This document shows, one piece after another, positions 1 through 8,009 of a stretch of 64,000 bases of DNA. This DNA is from Ignavibacterium sp. Its GTDB lineage: Bacteria > Bacteroidota > Ignavibacteria > Ignavibacteriales > Ignavibacteriaceae. Under the pieces are notes generated by a model, which made no database searches, was not told the DNA's origin, and was given only the letters and a program-made list of their open reading frames with translations. Both the position numbers and the translations under genes were made by a program. The stretch lies in assembly GCA_018335755.1 (NCBI GenBank), contig JAGXRK010000050.1:173277-237276 (forward strand). The letters are read 5' to 3'. How positions within the stretch are numbered: position 1 is the stretch's first letter; every line of letters begins with the position of its first letter.

Positions 1-1
1 T

Positions 2-1699
2 CTTGATAAAATGTCTGTTTCGATGACGATGAACGGAGCTGTTCTCCCTGTACTCGCATTTTATATTGTTGCTGCAGAAGAACAAGGCGTAAAACACGAA
101 CAGCTTACCGGCACAATTCAGAATGATATTCTTAAAGAGTATATGGTTCGTAACACGTACATTTATCCACCTGAAATGTCAATGAAGATCATTGCTGATA
201 TTTTTAAGTTCACTGCGAAAAATATGCCTAAGTTCAACAGCATTTCTATATCCGGATATCATATGCAGGAAGCCGGTGCCACGGCTGATCTTGAAATGGC
301 TTACACTCTTGCTGATGGTTTGGAATATGTTCGCACAGGAATTAAAGCCGGAATGGACATTGATGAATTTGCACCGCGTCTTTCATTTTTCTGGGCACAG
401 GGAATGAACTACTTTATGGAAGTTGCAAAGATGCGTGCTGCGAGATTGATCTGGGCTAAGATGATTAAACAGTTTAATCCCAAAAATCCCAAATCAATGT
501 CGTTAAGAACTCACTCGCAAACTTCCGGCTGGAGTTTAGCTGAACAGGATCCTTTTAATAATGTTATCAGAACCTGCATTGAAGCAATGGCAGCGGCACT
601 TGGACATACCCAATCACTTCATACAAATTCGTTGGATGAAGCGATCGCATTACCTACAGATTTCTCGGCACGCATTGCACGTAATACACAACTGTATTTA
701 CAGGATGAAACATATATAACCAAGGTTATTGATCCGTGGGGCGGTTCTTATTATGTTGAAGCATTGACAGATGCACTTCTTAAAAAAGGATGGGGACATA
801 TTCTTGAAGTTGAATCTTACGGCGGAATGACAAAAGCTATTGAAGCAGGAATTCCAAAAATGCGAATTGAAGAAGCTTCCGCAAGAAGACAGGCAAGAAT
901 TGATTCAGGCAGAGAAACTATAGTTGGAATAAACAAATACAGATTGGAAAAAGAAGATCCGATTGAAATATTAGAAGTTGATAACACTGCAGTAAGATTA
1001 TCACAGATTAAACGTTTGCAGTCTGTGAAGCAGAACAGAAATGATGAAGAAGTTAAGCAGGCACTGGATGCATTAACAAAGTGTGCAGAAACCGGTGAAG
1101 GTAATTTACTTGAACTTTCGATCGTTGCAGCAAGAGCGCGGGCAACACTTGGAGAAATTTCATCAGCAATTGAAAAAGTAAGCGGAAGGTACAAAGCCGT
1201 GACAAGAACAATATCAGGTGTTTACAGCAGCGAATACTCTCAGGATGATGAATTATTTGAGCAGGTTCGCAAAATGACGGATGAATTTGCTAAACAGGAA
1301 GGTCGCCGTCCACGTATTATGATTGCAAAAATGGGACAGGACGGACACGACCGCGGTGCAAAGGTTGTTGCAACTGCTTATGCCGATATGGGATTTGATG
1401 TTGATGTTGGTCCGTTATTCCAGACACCCGAAGAAACAGCACAGCAGGCAGTTGAAAATGATGTTCACGTTGTTGGGATGAGTTCCCTTGCTGCCGGACA
1501 TAAAACGTTATTACCTCAGCTAATTGAAGAACTAAAGAAACTTGGCAGAGAAGATATAATTGTAATCTGCGGTGGAGTTATTCCTGCACAGGATTATGAT
1601 TTTCTTTATGAGCATGGTGCTTCTGCAATCTTTGGTCCAGGAACAAAAATTCCTGCAGCAGGAATTAAGATAATGGAGTTGGTGAAGGAGAGGTTTTAA
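2..1699 (+). CDS. scpA: Methylmalonyl-CoA mutase, large subunit (5' end outside window)
   Basis: Adenosylcobalamin-dependent isomerase that interconverts (R)-methylmalonyl-CoA and succinyl-CoA in the cytoplasm (propionate/succinate metabolism). The visible 565 codons hold the end of the catalytic TIM barrel, with family-typical stretches such as [13 protein letters not shown] and [11 protein letters not shown], then RIARNTQ and the [11 protein letters not shown] segment. The C-terminal B12-binding Rossmann domain carries the DGHDRG signature (DxHxxG; the His is the lower cobalt ligand) followed by GMSSLAAGH. The frame is open to the window edge: codons for Leu-Asp-Lys precede the Met at base 11, and [14 protein letters not shown] is internal in this family, so the true start lies upstream, roughly 150 codons away by comparison with ~700-residue relatives. 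The MeaB chaperone gene follows after an AbiE-like insertion. Whether a separate small subunit (MutA) exists upstream cannot be seen. The gene is also called mutB. Confidence 0.96.
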   Translation, partial: LDKMSVSMTMNGAVLPVLAFYIVAAEEQGVKHEQLTGTIQNDILKEYMVRNTYIYPPEMSMKIIADIFKFTAKNMPKFNSISISGYHMQEAGATADLEMAYTLADGLEYVRTGIKAGMDIDEFAPRLSFFWAQGMNYFMEVAKMRAARLIWAKMIKQFNPKNPKSMSLRTHSQTSGWSLAEQDPFNNVIRTCIEAMAAALGHTQSLHTNSLDEAIALPTDFSARIARNTQLYLQDETYITKVIDPWGGSYYVEALTDALLKKGWGHILEVESYGGMTKAIEAGIPKMRIEEASARRQARIDSGRETIVGINKYRLEKEDPIEILEVDNTAVRLSQIKRLQSVKQNRNDEEVKQALDALTKCAETGEGNLLELSIVAARARATLGEISSAIEKVSGRYKAVTRTISGVYSSEYSQDDELFEQVRKMTDEFAKQEGRRPRIMIAKMGQDGHDRGAKVVATAYADMGFDVDVGPLFQTPEETAQQAVENDVHVVGMSSLAAGHKTLLPQLIEELKKLGREDIIVICGGVIPAQDYDFLYEHGASAIFGPGTKIPAAGIKIMELVKERF

Positions 1700-1707
1700 G
1701 ATAATAG

Positions 1708-1792
1708 AACACTGATGACGCAGATCGATTGGATTTTCACTGATTTGATCCGTTTAAATCAGTCACAACCGTTTCATCCGTGATCCATTTTT
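1708..1792. repeat. Imperfect palindromic intergenic repeat
   Basis: Just after the mutase stop, the sequence contains ACTGATTT (1739-1746) and its exact complement AAATCAGT (1756-1763), flanked by roughly symmetrical CAGAT/CATCCG-type blocks. This resembles dispersed 'GATGACGCAGAT...CATCCGTG' intergenic repeats I know from related genomes, but it occurs once here. It may act as a transcript-end hairpin for the mutase gene; there is no clear T-run. The rest of 1793-1968 shows nothing I can name. Confidence 0.4.
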
Positions 1793-1968
1793 ATTTTTAA
1801 CAGTTCTGGTTCAATCTCATTTAAATTGATTAAACTTACCTTGCATTCGACTCACTTTTTACCCAAAACATTCGGTTCTAAACTTCTGCCAATGTAATTA
1901 GTTGGCAGTAAAATAATTTACGATCAATGAATCGATTCTTAGGCAGATTTATTATATTTGCCTAAGAA

Positions 1969-2580
1969 ATGATTCAAGTTAATATGGAAAAACTGATTAA
2001 AATATTTAATAAACATAATGGTTATGCAAAAATGCTGGAACTTCGAAAGAATGGGGTGCAGACCAGAACCATTGCAGAGGCTGTAAAGATTGGCGTAATT
2101 GAAAAAGTGAAACCAGGGCTATATAAGCTAATAGATTATCCTTGGGACGAGCATGGTAGTTTTGCAGAAGTAAATCACGCAAACATGAAAGCTGTAATCT
2201 GTCTTACTTCAGCAGCAGAATATTATGGACTAACTAACTTTAATCCATCGTATATTACTGTTGCAGTTCCACATAATACACCCAAGTTTAAACTGGACTA
2301 CCCACCAATAAAAGTTTATTACTTTGCGGATAGTTATTACTCGCCAGGAATTGAAACCCTGAAAACAAAAAGTGGAATTGTCAGGATGTATAACAAAGAA
2401 AAGACGATTGGTGATCTTTTTAGGTATATGAATAAGATTGGTGAGGATATTGCTGTCGAATCACTAAAAACATATCTGCAAAATCGCAAAGAAAGAAATA
2501 TTCCAAAACTTATTGAGTACGCAGAAATTTGTGGAGTAAAAAAGAAAATTGAACCGATGATAAAGGCAATACTTTCGTGA
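1969..2580 (+). CDS. AbiEi-type antitoxin (type IV toxin-antitoxin family), orphaned
   Basis: A 203-residue protein resembling AbiEi antitoxins, DNA-binding repressors that counteract AbiEii nucleotidyltransferase toxins. The first ~55 residues look like the family winged helix: GYAKMLELRKNGVQTRTIAE, then a segment ending VIEKVKPGLYKL. The rest has the usual C-terminal layout, including LTSAAEYYGLT and the MYNKEKTIGDLFRY element. Its stop codon overlaps a GTG start for a fragment whose first residues match the AbiEii N-terminus (see 2577-2726), the typical coupled arrangement of these operons. The partner is broken, so the antitoxin is probably a relic or a stand-alone regulator. It is placed between mutase and meaB, which are usually adjacent, suggesting insertion of a mobile defence module. 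The ATG at 1969 was taken; an internal Met at codon 6 is an alternative start. The family call is by pattern, not search. Confidence 0.75.
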   Translation: MIQVNMEKLIKIFNKHNGYAKMLELRKNGVQTRTIAEAVKIGVIEKVKPGLYKLIDYPWDEHGSFAEVNHANMKAVICLTSAAEYYGLTNFNPSYITVAVPHNTPKFKLDYPPIKVYYFADSYYSPGIETLKTKSGIVRMYNKEKTIGDLFRYMNKIGEDIAVESLKTYLQNRKERNIPKLIEYAEICGVKKKIEPMIKAILS

Positions 2581-2726
2581 AACAGAAAAAAGAAATAAAA
2601 AATATTGCCGCATCGGTTAAAGAAAGATTAAGAAATATTTCTATACAGTCTTTTAGACAAAATGTTTTTGATTCTAAAGCGAAGAATAATTGGAATCCGA
2701 AAAATGGAAATGGGAATAATTCTTAA
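2577..2726 (+). pseudogene. Truncated AbiEii-type toxin remnant (49 codons)
   Basis: A GTG start overlapping the antitoxin stop (GTGA) opens a 49-codon frame. Residues 8-19 read KNIAASVKERLR, the very characteristic start of AbiEii/AbiGii nucleotidyltransferase toxins (typically KNIAASVRARL). After about residue 22 the sequence becomes a low-complexity Asn/Lys-rich tail (NNWNPKNGNGNNS) and stops, ten bases before the ATG of meaB. Full toxins have ~250-300 residues with a GSxxxxD nucleotidyltransferase motif, which is absent here. I read it as a deletion remnant, too short for the usual gene callers. A new small protein is possible but less likely. Confidence 0.7.
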
Positions 2727-2735
2727 ATTGCAGTT

Positions 2736-3845
2736 ATGAAAAAACAAAAACCAAATACATATAAACCCGACTGGACTCCTGAAAATGCCGGAGAAGCGTT
2801 TGCTGTGAAAGTTGTAAAGGGTGTTGAAAGTAAAGTAGAAACAAAAAAGGAAAATGATACTAAAAGAAAACACCTTTCTATTGATGAATATGTTAAAGGC
2901 GTTTTAGAATTTGATAGAAATATTCTCGCTCGTGCAATTACTTTAATTGAAAGTAACAATCCGACTCATCACGATACTGCACAGGAAGTTTTAAAGAAAC
3001 TTCTCCCCCATTCCGGTAAATCGTTACGAATCGGAATAACAGGCGTTCCAGGTGCCGGTAAAAGTACATTGATTGAATCACTTGGTATGTATTTAATTGA
3101 ACAGGGACACAAAGTTGCCGTACTTACAGTTGATCCAAGCAGTACAGTAACTAAAGGAAGTATTCTTGGCGATAAAACACGAATGGAAAATCTTTCCAAA
3201 GAGAAAAATTGTTTTATACGTCCCTCACCTTCAGGTGGAACTTTGGGAGGAGTTACAAGAAAAAGTCGTGAGACAATTACAGTTTGTGAAGCCGCCGGAT
3301 TTGATATAATATTAATTGAAACAGTTGGAGTCGGACAAAGTGAAGTTACTGTCCGTTCCATGGTAGATTTCTTTTTACTTGTTTTAATTGCCGGCGGCGG
3401 CGATGAACTGCAGGGAATAAAACGCGGAATAATGGAATTGACCGATGCAATTCTCATCAACAAAGCTGATGGTGATAACGAAAAGAAAGCAAATATTGCA
3501 AGATCAGATTACAACAATGCATTGCATTATCTGCAGCCCGCCACCAAAGGCTGGACGGCACAGGCTTTTACCGGATCGGCTTTAACAGGAAAAGGTATTC
3601 CTGAATTATGGGAAGTGATTAAGAAGTTTGAGAAAACAATAAAGAAATCCGGTATGTTTGAACAACGAAGAAAAGATCAGTCGATCGAATGGGTATTCAG
3701 AATGGTTGAAGATACTTTAAAAGATGAGTTTTATAATAATGAAAAGATACAGAAAGCAATTAAAACGATGAGAGAAGAAATTGCAAAAGATAAAATAACA
3801 CCAACTCTGGCTGCAGAAAAATTGCTTGGAATATTCAGATTATAG
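2736..3845 (+). CDS. meaB: Methylmalonyl-CoA mutase-associated GTPase MeaB
   Basis: G3E-family (SIMIBI) GTPase that guards and reloads the B12 cofactor of methylmalonyl-CoA mutase. The P-loop is GVPGAGKST near residue 105; further family motifs are TVDPSS, ETVGVGQSE (the switch region) and INKADGD (guanine specificity, NKxD). The C-terminal ~70 residues form the helical dimerisation extension. The ~40-residue N-terminal extension (Lys/Glu-rich, before HLSIDEYVKGV) makes the protein slightly longer than the usual ~330. It lies downstream of the mutase gene on the same strand, the classic neighbour pair, although the AbiE-like module now separates them. Confidence 0.95.
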   Translation: MKKQKPNTYKPDWTPENAGEAFAVKVVKGVESKVETKKENDTKRKHLSIDEYVKGVLEFDRNILARAITLIESNNPTHHDTAQEVLKKLLPHSGKSLRIGITGVPGAGKSTLIESLGMYLIEQGHKVAVLTVDPSSTVTKGSILGDKTRMENLSKEKNCFIRPSPSGGTLGGVTRKSRETITVCEAAGFDIILIETVGVGQSEVTVRSMVDFFLLVLIAGGGDELQGIKRGIMELTDAILINKADGDNEKKANIARSDYNNALHYLQPATKGWTAQAFTGSALTGKGIPELWEVIKKFEKTIKKSGMFEQRRKDQSIEWVFRMVEDTLKDEFYNNEKIQKAIKTMREEIAKDKITPTLAAEKLLGIFRL

Positions 3846-3873
3846 AATTGTGATACAGAGAAAAGATACGAAC

Positions 3874-5388
3874 TCATTTCATCAATATCATTTTACGACT
3901 TAAAGATTTATCTCCAATTTGGATTTTATACAGGTAAACACCGGATGACAATTCACTTCCATTAAATTCTACTTCATAATTTCCCGGCTGCTGTTCTTCA
4001 TTTACAAGTAAAGCAACTTCATTTCCTAAAATATTATATACTTTTAAGGTTACCAACAAATTGTCATTTCGAGAAGCTTGCGACGAGAAATCCTTTAGAT
4101 TCCTCATTTCGTTCGGAATGACAAATCGTATTTTTGTTACAGGATTAAAAGGATTAGGATAATTCTGCTCAAGTCTGAATTCATAAAGCTGAGATTTTGA
4201 ATCTTTTATTCCTGTGGGTATATCTACAATAAAATTTAGTGTGTTGCTGTATGTAAAAGTAGAATCAGATGTAAACGCTTTTACCTTCCAGAAATAGTTT
4301 CCATCCTGAAGCTCTGTTGAAAAAGTTGTATCAGAGATACTGCCTGATTGAAATATTATATTATTAAACATATCATCTGAAGCAATCAATAATTTATAAT
4401 TTACTTCATCATAAAGGTTTAATGAATAAGTATTATTCCAGATAAATGTAATACTGGTTTCAGCTAACGTATCAGTCGGCGAAATTAGAGTAAATTCTAT
4501 CGGAACCAATGGTTTCAATTCATATTGAAATAATATTGAAGTATCAGTCTGTGCCTCATTACCAAAAGCATATTTGAAATATGTTGTATCCTCCTTCAGG
4601 AATAAATTAAAAATACTGGTCAGATATTTCCGCGTTGTTGTAAGCTGTTGTGCAGGTGTCAAATATCCATTCGGATCAGTCCAATCCCATATGCGGGTAT
4701 CCATAAACTTCGTATGATTTCCGCCCTTAATGACTGGTAAACTTTTAATCGGCAGGGCATTAGTAAACATTGGGAGCTGATTTGTATTAACCGGTGTAAT
4801 TCCATCGTTCTGCGCAGATATTAAATATACGACACCATGTATCTGGTTCATTACCGATATTGCAGATGGATTAGTTTCCGAAGCTGCTAAAGGTGTTGCA
4901 ACTGTTATTGAGATATCATTTGCTGCAGCAAGCAGACTGGCACCTCCGCCCATTGAGTGACCTGATAACCCTGTTTTTGTAATGTCAATTAAATTATAAA
5001 ATCGTGAGCCGGGATTTTGATTTTGTGATTTGATATAGTCAGCACAAAAGATAAGATCATAACCAAGCTGCAGATGATTGTTGTCCGGAAATTGAGGAGC
5101 TATTATAATATATCCATAGCTAGCAAGATGTTTAAAAATAGAAATATAGTAGCTGTTCTGCATAAAGAAGCCGTGGCCGAATGCTATAATCTGATAAGGG
5201 TGATTTAAGGTATCAATCTGAGCTTCAATGCCTTCTTCGAATGATGGGTAGTAGATTATGGTATTAAGATTTCTTCCATTGCGATTTAATGATTCACTTG
5301 TCCATCCTGCCTGAAGCGGCCCTGGATTTTCAGGCTGAGCGAATAAAAAGGAAGTTATCAATAACGGAAATAAAATGATCTTTTTCAC
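3874..5388 (-). CDS. Secreted alpha/beta hydrolase with type IX-style sorting domain
   Basis: A 504-residue exported protein. A signal peptide (MKKIILFPLLITSFLFAQ) is followed by an alpha/beta-hydrolase domain (~25-270) like the chlorophyllase/PAF-acetylhydrolase group: an early GHGFFMQ oxyanion-type segment, nucleophile elbow GHSMGGG (Ser in GxSxG), and a likely catalytic His in GGNHTKFMD. The substrate is unknown. A fibronectin/Ig-like region follows (~295-390, ending WKVKAFTSDST), then the C-terminal sorting domain with NYPNPFNPVTKIRF, NILGNEVALLV and SSGVYLYKIQIG. This implies export by a type IX-like system and surface attachment or release. The sorting domain holds an odd in-frame ~20-residue insertion encoded by a palindromic repeat (4063-4122). 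The gene is convergent with meaB. Confidence 0.85.
   Translation of the reverse strand: MKKIILFPLLITSFLFAQPENPGPLQAGWTSESLNRNGRNLNTIIYYPSFEEGIEAQIDTLNHPYQIIAFGHGFFMQNSYYISIFKHLASYGYIIIAPQFPDNNHLQLGYDLIFCADYIKSQNQNPGSRFYNLIDITKTGLSGHSMGGGASLLAAANDISITVATPLAASETNPSAISVMNQIHGVVYLISAQNDGITPVNTNQLPMFTNALPIKSLPVIKGGNHTKFMDTRIWDWTDPNGYLTPAQQLTTTRKYLTSIFNLFLKEDTTYFKYAFGNEAQTDTSILFQYELKPLVPIEFTLISPTDTLAETSITFIWNNTYSLNLYDEVNYKLLIASDDMFNNIIFQSGSISDTTFSTELQDGNYFWKVKAFTSDSTFTYSNTLNFIVDIPTGIKDSKSQLYEFRLEQNYPNPFNPVTKIRFVIPNEMRNLKDFSSQASRNDNLLVTLKVYNILGNEVALLVNEEQQPGNYEVEFNGSELSSGVYLYKIQIGDKSLSRKMILMK
4063..4122. repeat. 60-bp palindromic repeat inside a coding sequence
   Basis: A segment bounded by GTCATTTCGA (4063-4072) and, inverted, TCGGAATGAC (4113-4122), exactly 60 bases long, so it adds 20 codons in frame. 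It encodes approximately NEMRNLKDFSSQASRND, which interrupts the usual distance between the TKIRFVIP strand and the VTLKVYNILGNEV strand of the sorting domain. The same termini (GTCATTTCGA/TCGAAATGAC) and an AGAAATC core recur in the intergenic element near 35.6 kb. Confidence 0.75.
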
Positions 5389-5400
5389 AAAGAAAATTTA

Positions 5401-7824
5401 CTAAAAATCCTCCCCATTAAAATTTCCATTTTCGTTTATTCCCTCTCTTTCATTTCTTTGAGTATTTATATTAATTCTCAAATTCAGCATAACTGCCGGA
5501 GATTCCCTTGTAAAATAATTGTAATTATAGAAGTTCAATCCTTCTGAAGTAAATTCATATTTTGCAGTGCCCAGCACATCACGAACCTGCAATGTAATTG
5601 ATAGGAGACGATCGAATAGATCCTGCCTTAACGCGAGATCTGTTGAAAAATATCCCTCTCTTCTTCCTTGTGAAGATACTGAAGGACTGTTATATCTAGC
5701 ATTCACCTGAAGTTGAGTTGTACCGCCAAGACGAAATACATTATTAAGTCTTCCCTGCCAGTTAAAACTTTCTCGTGAAAATTGCACTTCATAAAGAATA
5801 CCCTCTATCCTATAATTATAAATATTCCCCATAAGATTAACATTCCAGAATTTGAACATATCAAAAAGCAGCATTATTTCAGATCCGATCGAATAATCCC
5901 TGCCAATATTTTCAACGGTGTTAAGTGTTACATCTTCTTCAAATACAGAACGAACTCCTTCAATTTTATTCTGGGTCAGCTTATAGTAAATTTCAGCAGA
6001 AAGCGAAATATTTCCGAAGTATGTTTGAACTGCCATTTCATAAGAATCAATGTATTCAGGTTCAAGAGCAGGATTGCCTCTGCGTACATTATTGGCATCC
6101 ATCCAGGTGTCAAACGGTTCAAGCTGCCATCCGCGCGGGCGTTCAAATCTTCGAGTATAACTAGCCATTACTTGCTTTCCTTTGGAGAATTCATATGAAC
6201 CATGAACGGAAGGAAAATAATCCCATCTGTCAATCTTATACTCCTGATCCAGCAATGGCAATTCAATAGTTCTGAAAGTATATTCACCTCTAATACCAGC
6301 CTGTAATCCAAGTTTATTCCAGCTATTTGAAAAAATTGAGTATAGGGCATGTTCACTTCGGGTATATTCTGTAGTGTAGCTGAATTCAGGTTGAATTTCA
6401 TAAATGCCCGAGGTTGAATTAAAGTCAAACAGAGATGTGCTTTCTTCAGAAATATCTATTTGACCCTGATATCCTGATTCAAATTTGCTTTTTTCGCTTA
6501 TCGGAAGCACATAATCAATCTTTCCTCTTACATCTGACGAAGGACCTTTTTCAGTAGTCCATTTTCCTCCGAACTGAGTACTGTTATCAATTTCAGATGA
6601 TCTTGTAAATTCGTCAGCATCATTTGAGCTGAAAACTAACTCACTGCTCAGTTCGTGTCCGTTTGAATCGAATTTATGAATAAAATTAGTATTTAAAGCA
6701 AAGTAAGTTGATGCACGTGATCTTTCAGAGCGGCTCAAATAATTAAATTGCTGAGGGTCATTTTGTGACCACTGTACATAATTCAGCAAATCATTATCAA
6801 GTGATTCTCTAAAGCCAAATCTGCCGCCAAAACTTATAATATCCGATTGACCAAGTCTGAGTTCCATACCAGCTCTCGCACTATAGGAAATTCTTCCTCG
6901 CTCTCTATAACCAAATGAATTAATAAAATTTGTATTCTGATCTAAAATAAATCTGTTCTCCTGTCTCCTATCACCCGGTGAAAATCTTCTGTTATAATCA
7001 AAACCAAAGTGTGAGCTGAATTTATCCTCAACATACTCAACTAAGAAATCGCCTCCGTACTTGTCATTTAAGCCTGCATTTGCATTTACAATTCCGCTGA
7101 ATCCCCTTAACCTGCTATCCTTAAGTACGATGTTGATTATTCCAGATGTTCCTTCAGGATCATATTTCGCCGATGGATTAGTAATGATTTCGATTGATCC
7201 GATCGAACTGGCTGGAAGCTGCTGAAGGATATCCTGTGCATCCAGAACCGAAGGTCGTCCATCAATCAAAACTGTAAAACTTCCGCTTCCCCTTAAACTT
7301 ACATTCCCTTCAACATCAACAGTTACTGAAGGAATATTCTCAAGAATATCAACTGCACTACCTGAAATGACAGTCTGCATTTGATCGACATCAATTACTT
7401 TTTTATCGATCTGATAACTTACGGGAGATCTCTGTCCTTCAACAACTACTTCTTCAATATCTATTTCTGTTGGTGAAATAACTATTTCTCCCATATTTAA
7501 ATTCATTTGTTTAGCATTAATACTTACTTCAAAACGTTTATCTTCAAACCCGATGAATCTGACGTCAAGAAAATACGCACCCTCAGGAATTTGTGTCAGG
7601 TTGAAATAACCGTCGGAATTTGTAATTCCGCCAGTAACAAGTGTTGTATCAGAAACAGAAAGCACAACGATATTGGAATATTCGATTGGTTTGCCAGTTC
7701 CGGATTCTAAAACTCTTCCGGATATTGAACCATCAGCTAACGGCTGATTGCTTCTTATCTGTGAAAAATGATTTTCAGAAATAATTATAAACTTGAGAAG
7801 TACAATAAAAAATATCTTATTCAT
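5401..7824 (-). CDS. TonB-dependent outer-membrane receptor (beta-barrel family 3 type) A
   Basis: An outer-membrane protein of 807 residues. A short export signal is followed by a carboxypeptidase-regulatory-like beta-sandwich (~33-110: SISGRVLESGTGKPIEYSNI ... FIGFEDKRFEV), then a plug domain (~135-250: DKKVIDVDQ ... GSFTVLIDGRPSVL ... SIEIITNPSAKYDPEGTSGI) and a large beta-barrel to the C-terminus. This architecture is shared with the outer_membrane_beta-barrel/TonB receptor group of Bacteroidetes-like bacteria. The substrate cannot be told, and no SusD-like partner is adjacent. A Shine-Dalgarno-like AGGAA sits just before the ATG at 7824. It lies 12 bases from the upstream end of the secreted hydrolase gene, so co-transcription is possible. 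A paralogue follows at 8010-10487. Confidence 0.88.
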   Translation of the reverse strand: MNKIFFIVLLKFIIISENHFSQIRSNQPLADGSISGRVLESGTGKPIEYSNIVVLSVSDTTLVTGGITNSDGYFNLTQIPEGAYFLDVRFIGFEDKRFEVSINAKQMNLNMGEIVISPTEIDIEEVVVEGQRSPVSYQIDKKVIDVDQMQTVISGSAVDILENIPSVTVDVEGNVSLRGSGSFTVLIDGRPSVLDAQDILQQLPASSIGSIEIITNPSAKYDPEGTSGIINIVLKDSRLRGFSGIVNANAGLNDKYGGDFLVEYVEDKFSSHFGFDYNRRFSPGDRRQENRFILDQNTNFINSFGYRERGRISYSARAGMELRLGQSDIISFGGRFGFRESLDNDLLNYVQWSQNDPQQFNYLSRSERSRASTYFALNTNFIHKFDSNGHELSSELVFSSNDADEFTRSSEIDNSTQFGGKWTTEKGPSSDVRGKIDYVLPISEKSKFESGYQGQIDISEESTSLFDFNSTSGIYEIQPEFSYTTEYTRSEHALYSIFSNSWNKLGLQAGIRGEYTFRTIELPLLDQEYKIDRWDYFPSVHGSYEFSKGKQVMASYTRRFERPRGWQLEPFDTWMDANNVRRGNPALEPEYIDSYEMAVQTYFGNISLSAEIYYKLTQNKIEGVRSVFEEDVTLNTVENIGRDYSIGSEIMLLFDMFKFWNVNLMGNIYNYRIEGILYEVQFSRESFNWQGRLNNVFRLGGTTQLQVNARYNSPSVSSQGRREGYFSTDLALRQDLFDRLLSITLQVRDVLGTAKYEFTSEGLNFYNYNYFTRESPAVMLNLRININTQRNEREGINENGNFNGEDF

Positions 7825-8009
7825 AGAATTCCTGTATTTATTAAACTAATAAAATATTAAACAGCGTAGCATTTTTGAATGCAGTGGTTCTTTACTTCAA
7901 TATGATTTAAGATAAAATGATTTATTTATTGATACAATCTATTTATGCGGTATTATGAAGCAGCGCACTCTATCAACAAAATTGACAGAATAATCAGCGT
8001 AATTTAATT

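Noticed and set aside
11..13. ATG at base 11 as the start of the mutase gene
   Set aside because: The frame is open upstream to the edge and the residues around it ([14 protein letters not shown]) are internal in the family, so the gene is cut by the window.
817..1194. Antisense open frame of 125 codons inside the mutase gene
   Set aside because: It lies opposite a conserved gene, has no ribosome-binding site and no recognisable protein pattern; a shadow frame.
2969..3463. Antisense open frame of 164 codons opposite meaB
   Set aside because: Ser/Pro/Thr-rich composition typical of a complement-strand shadow of a conserved GTPase; no family features.
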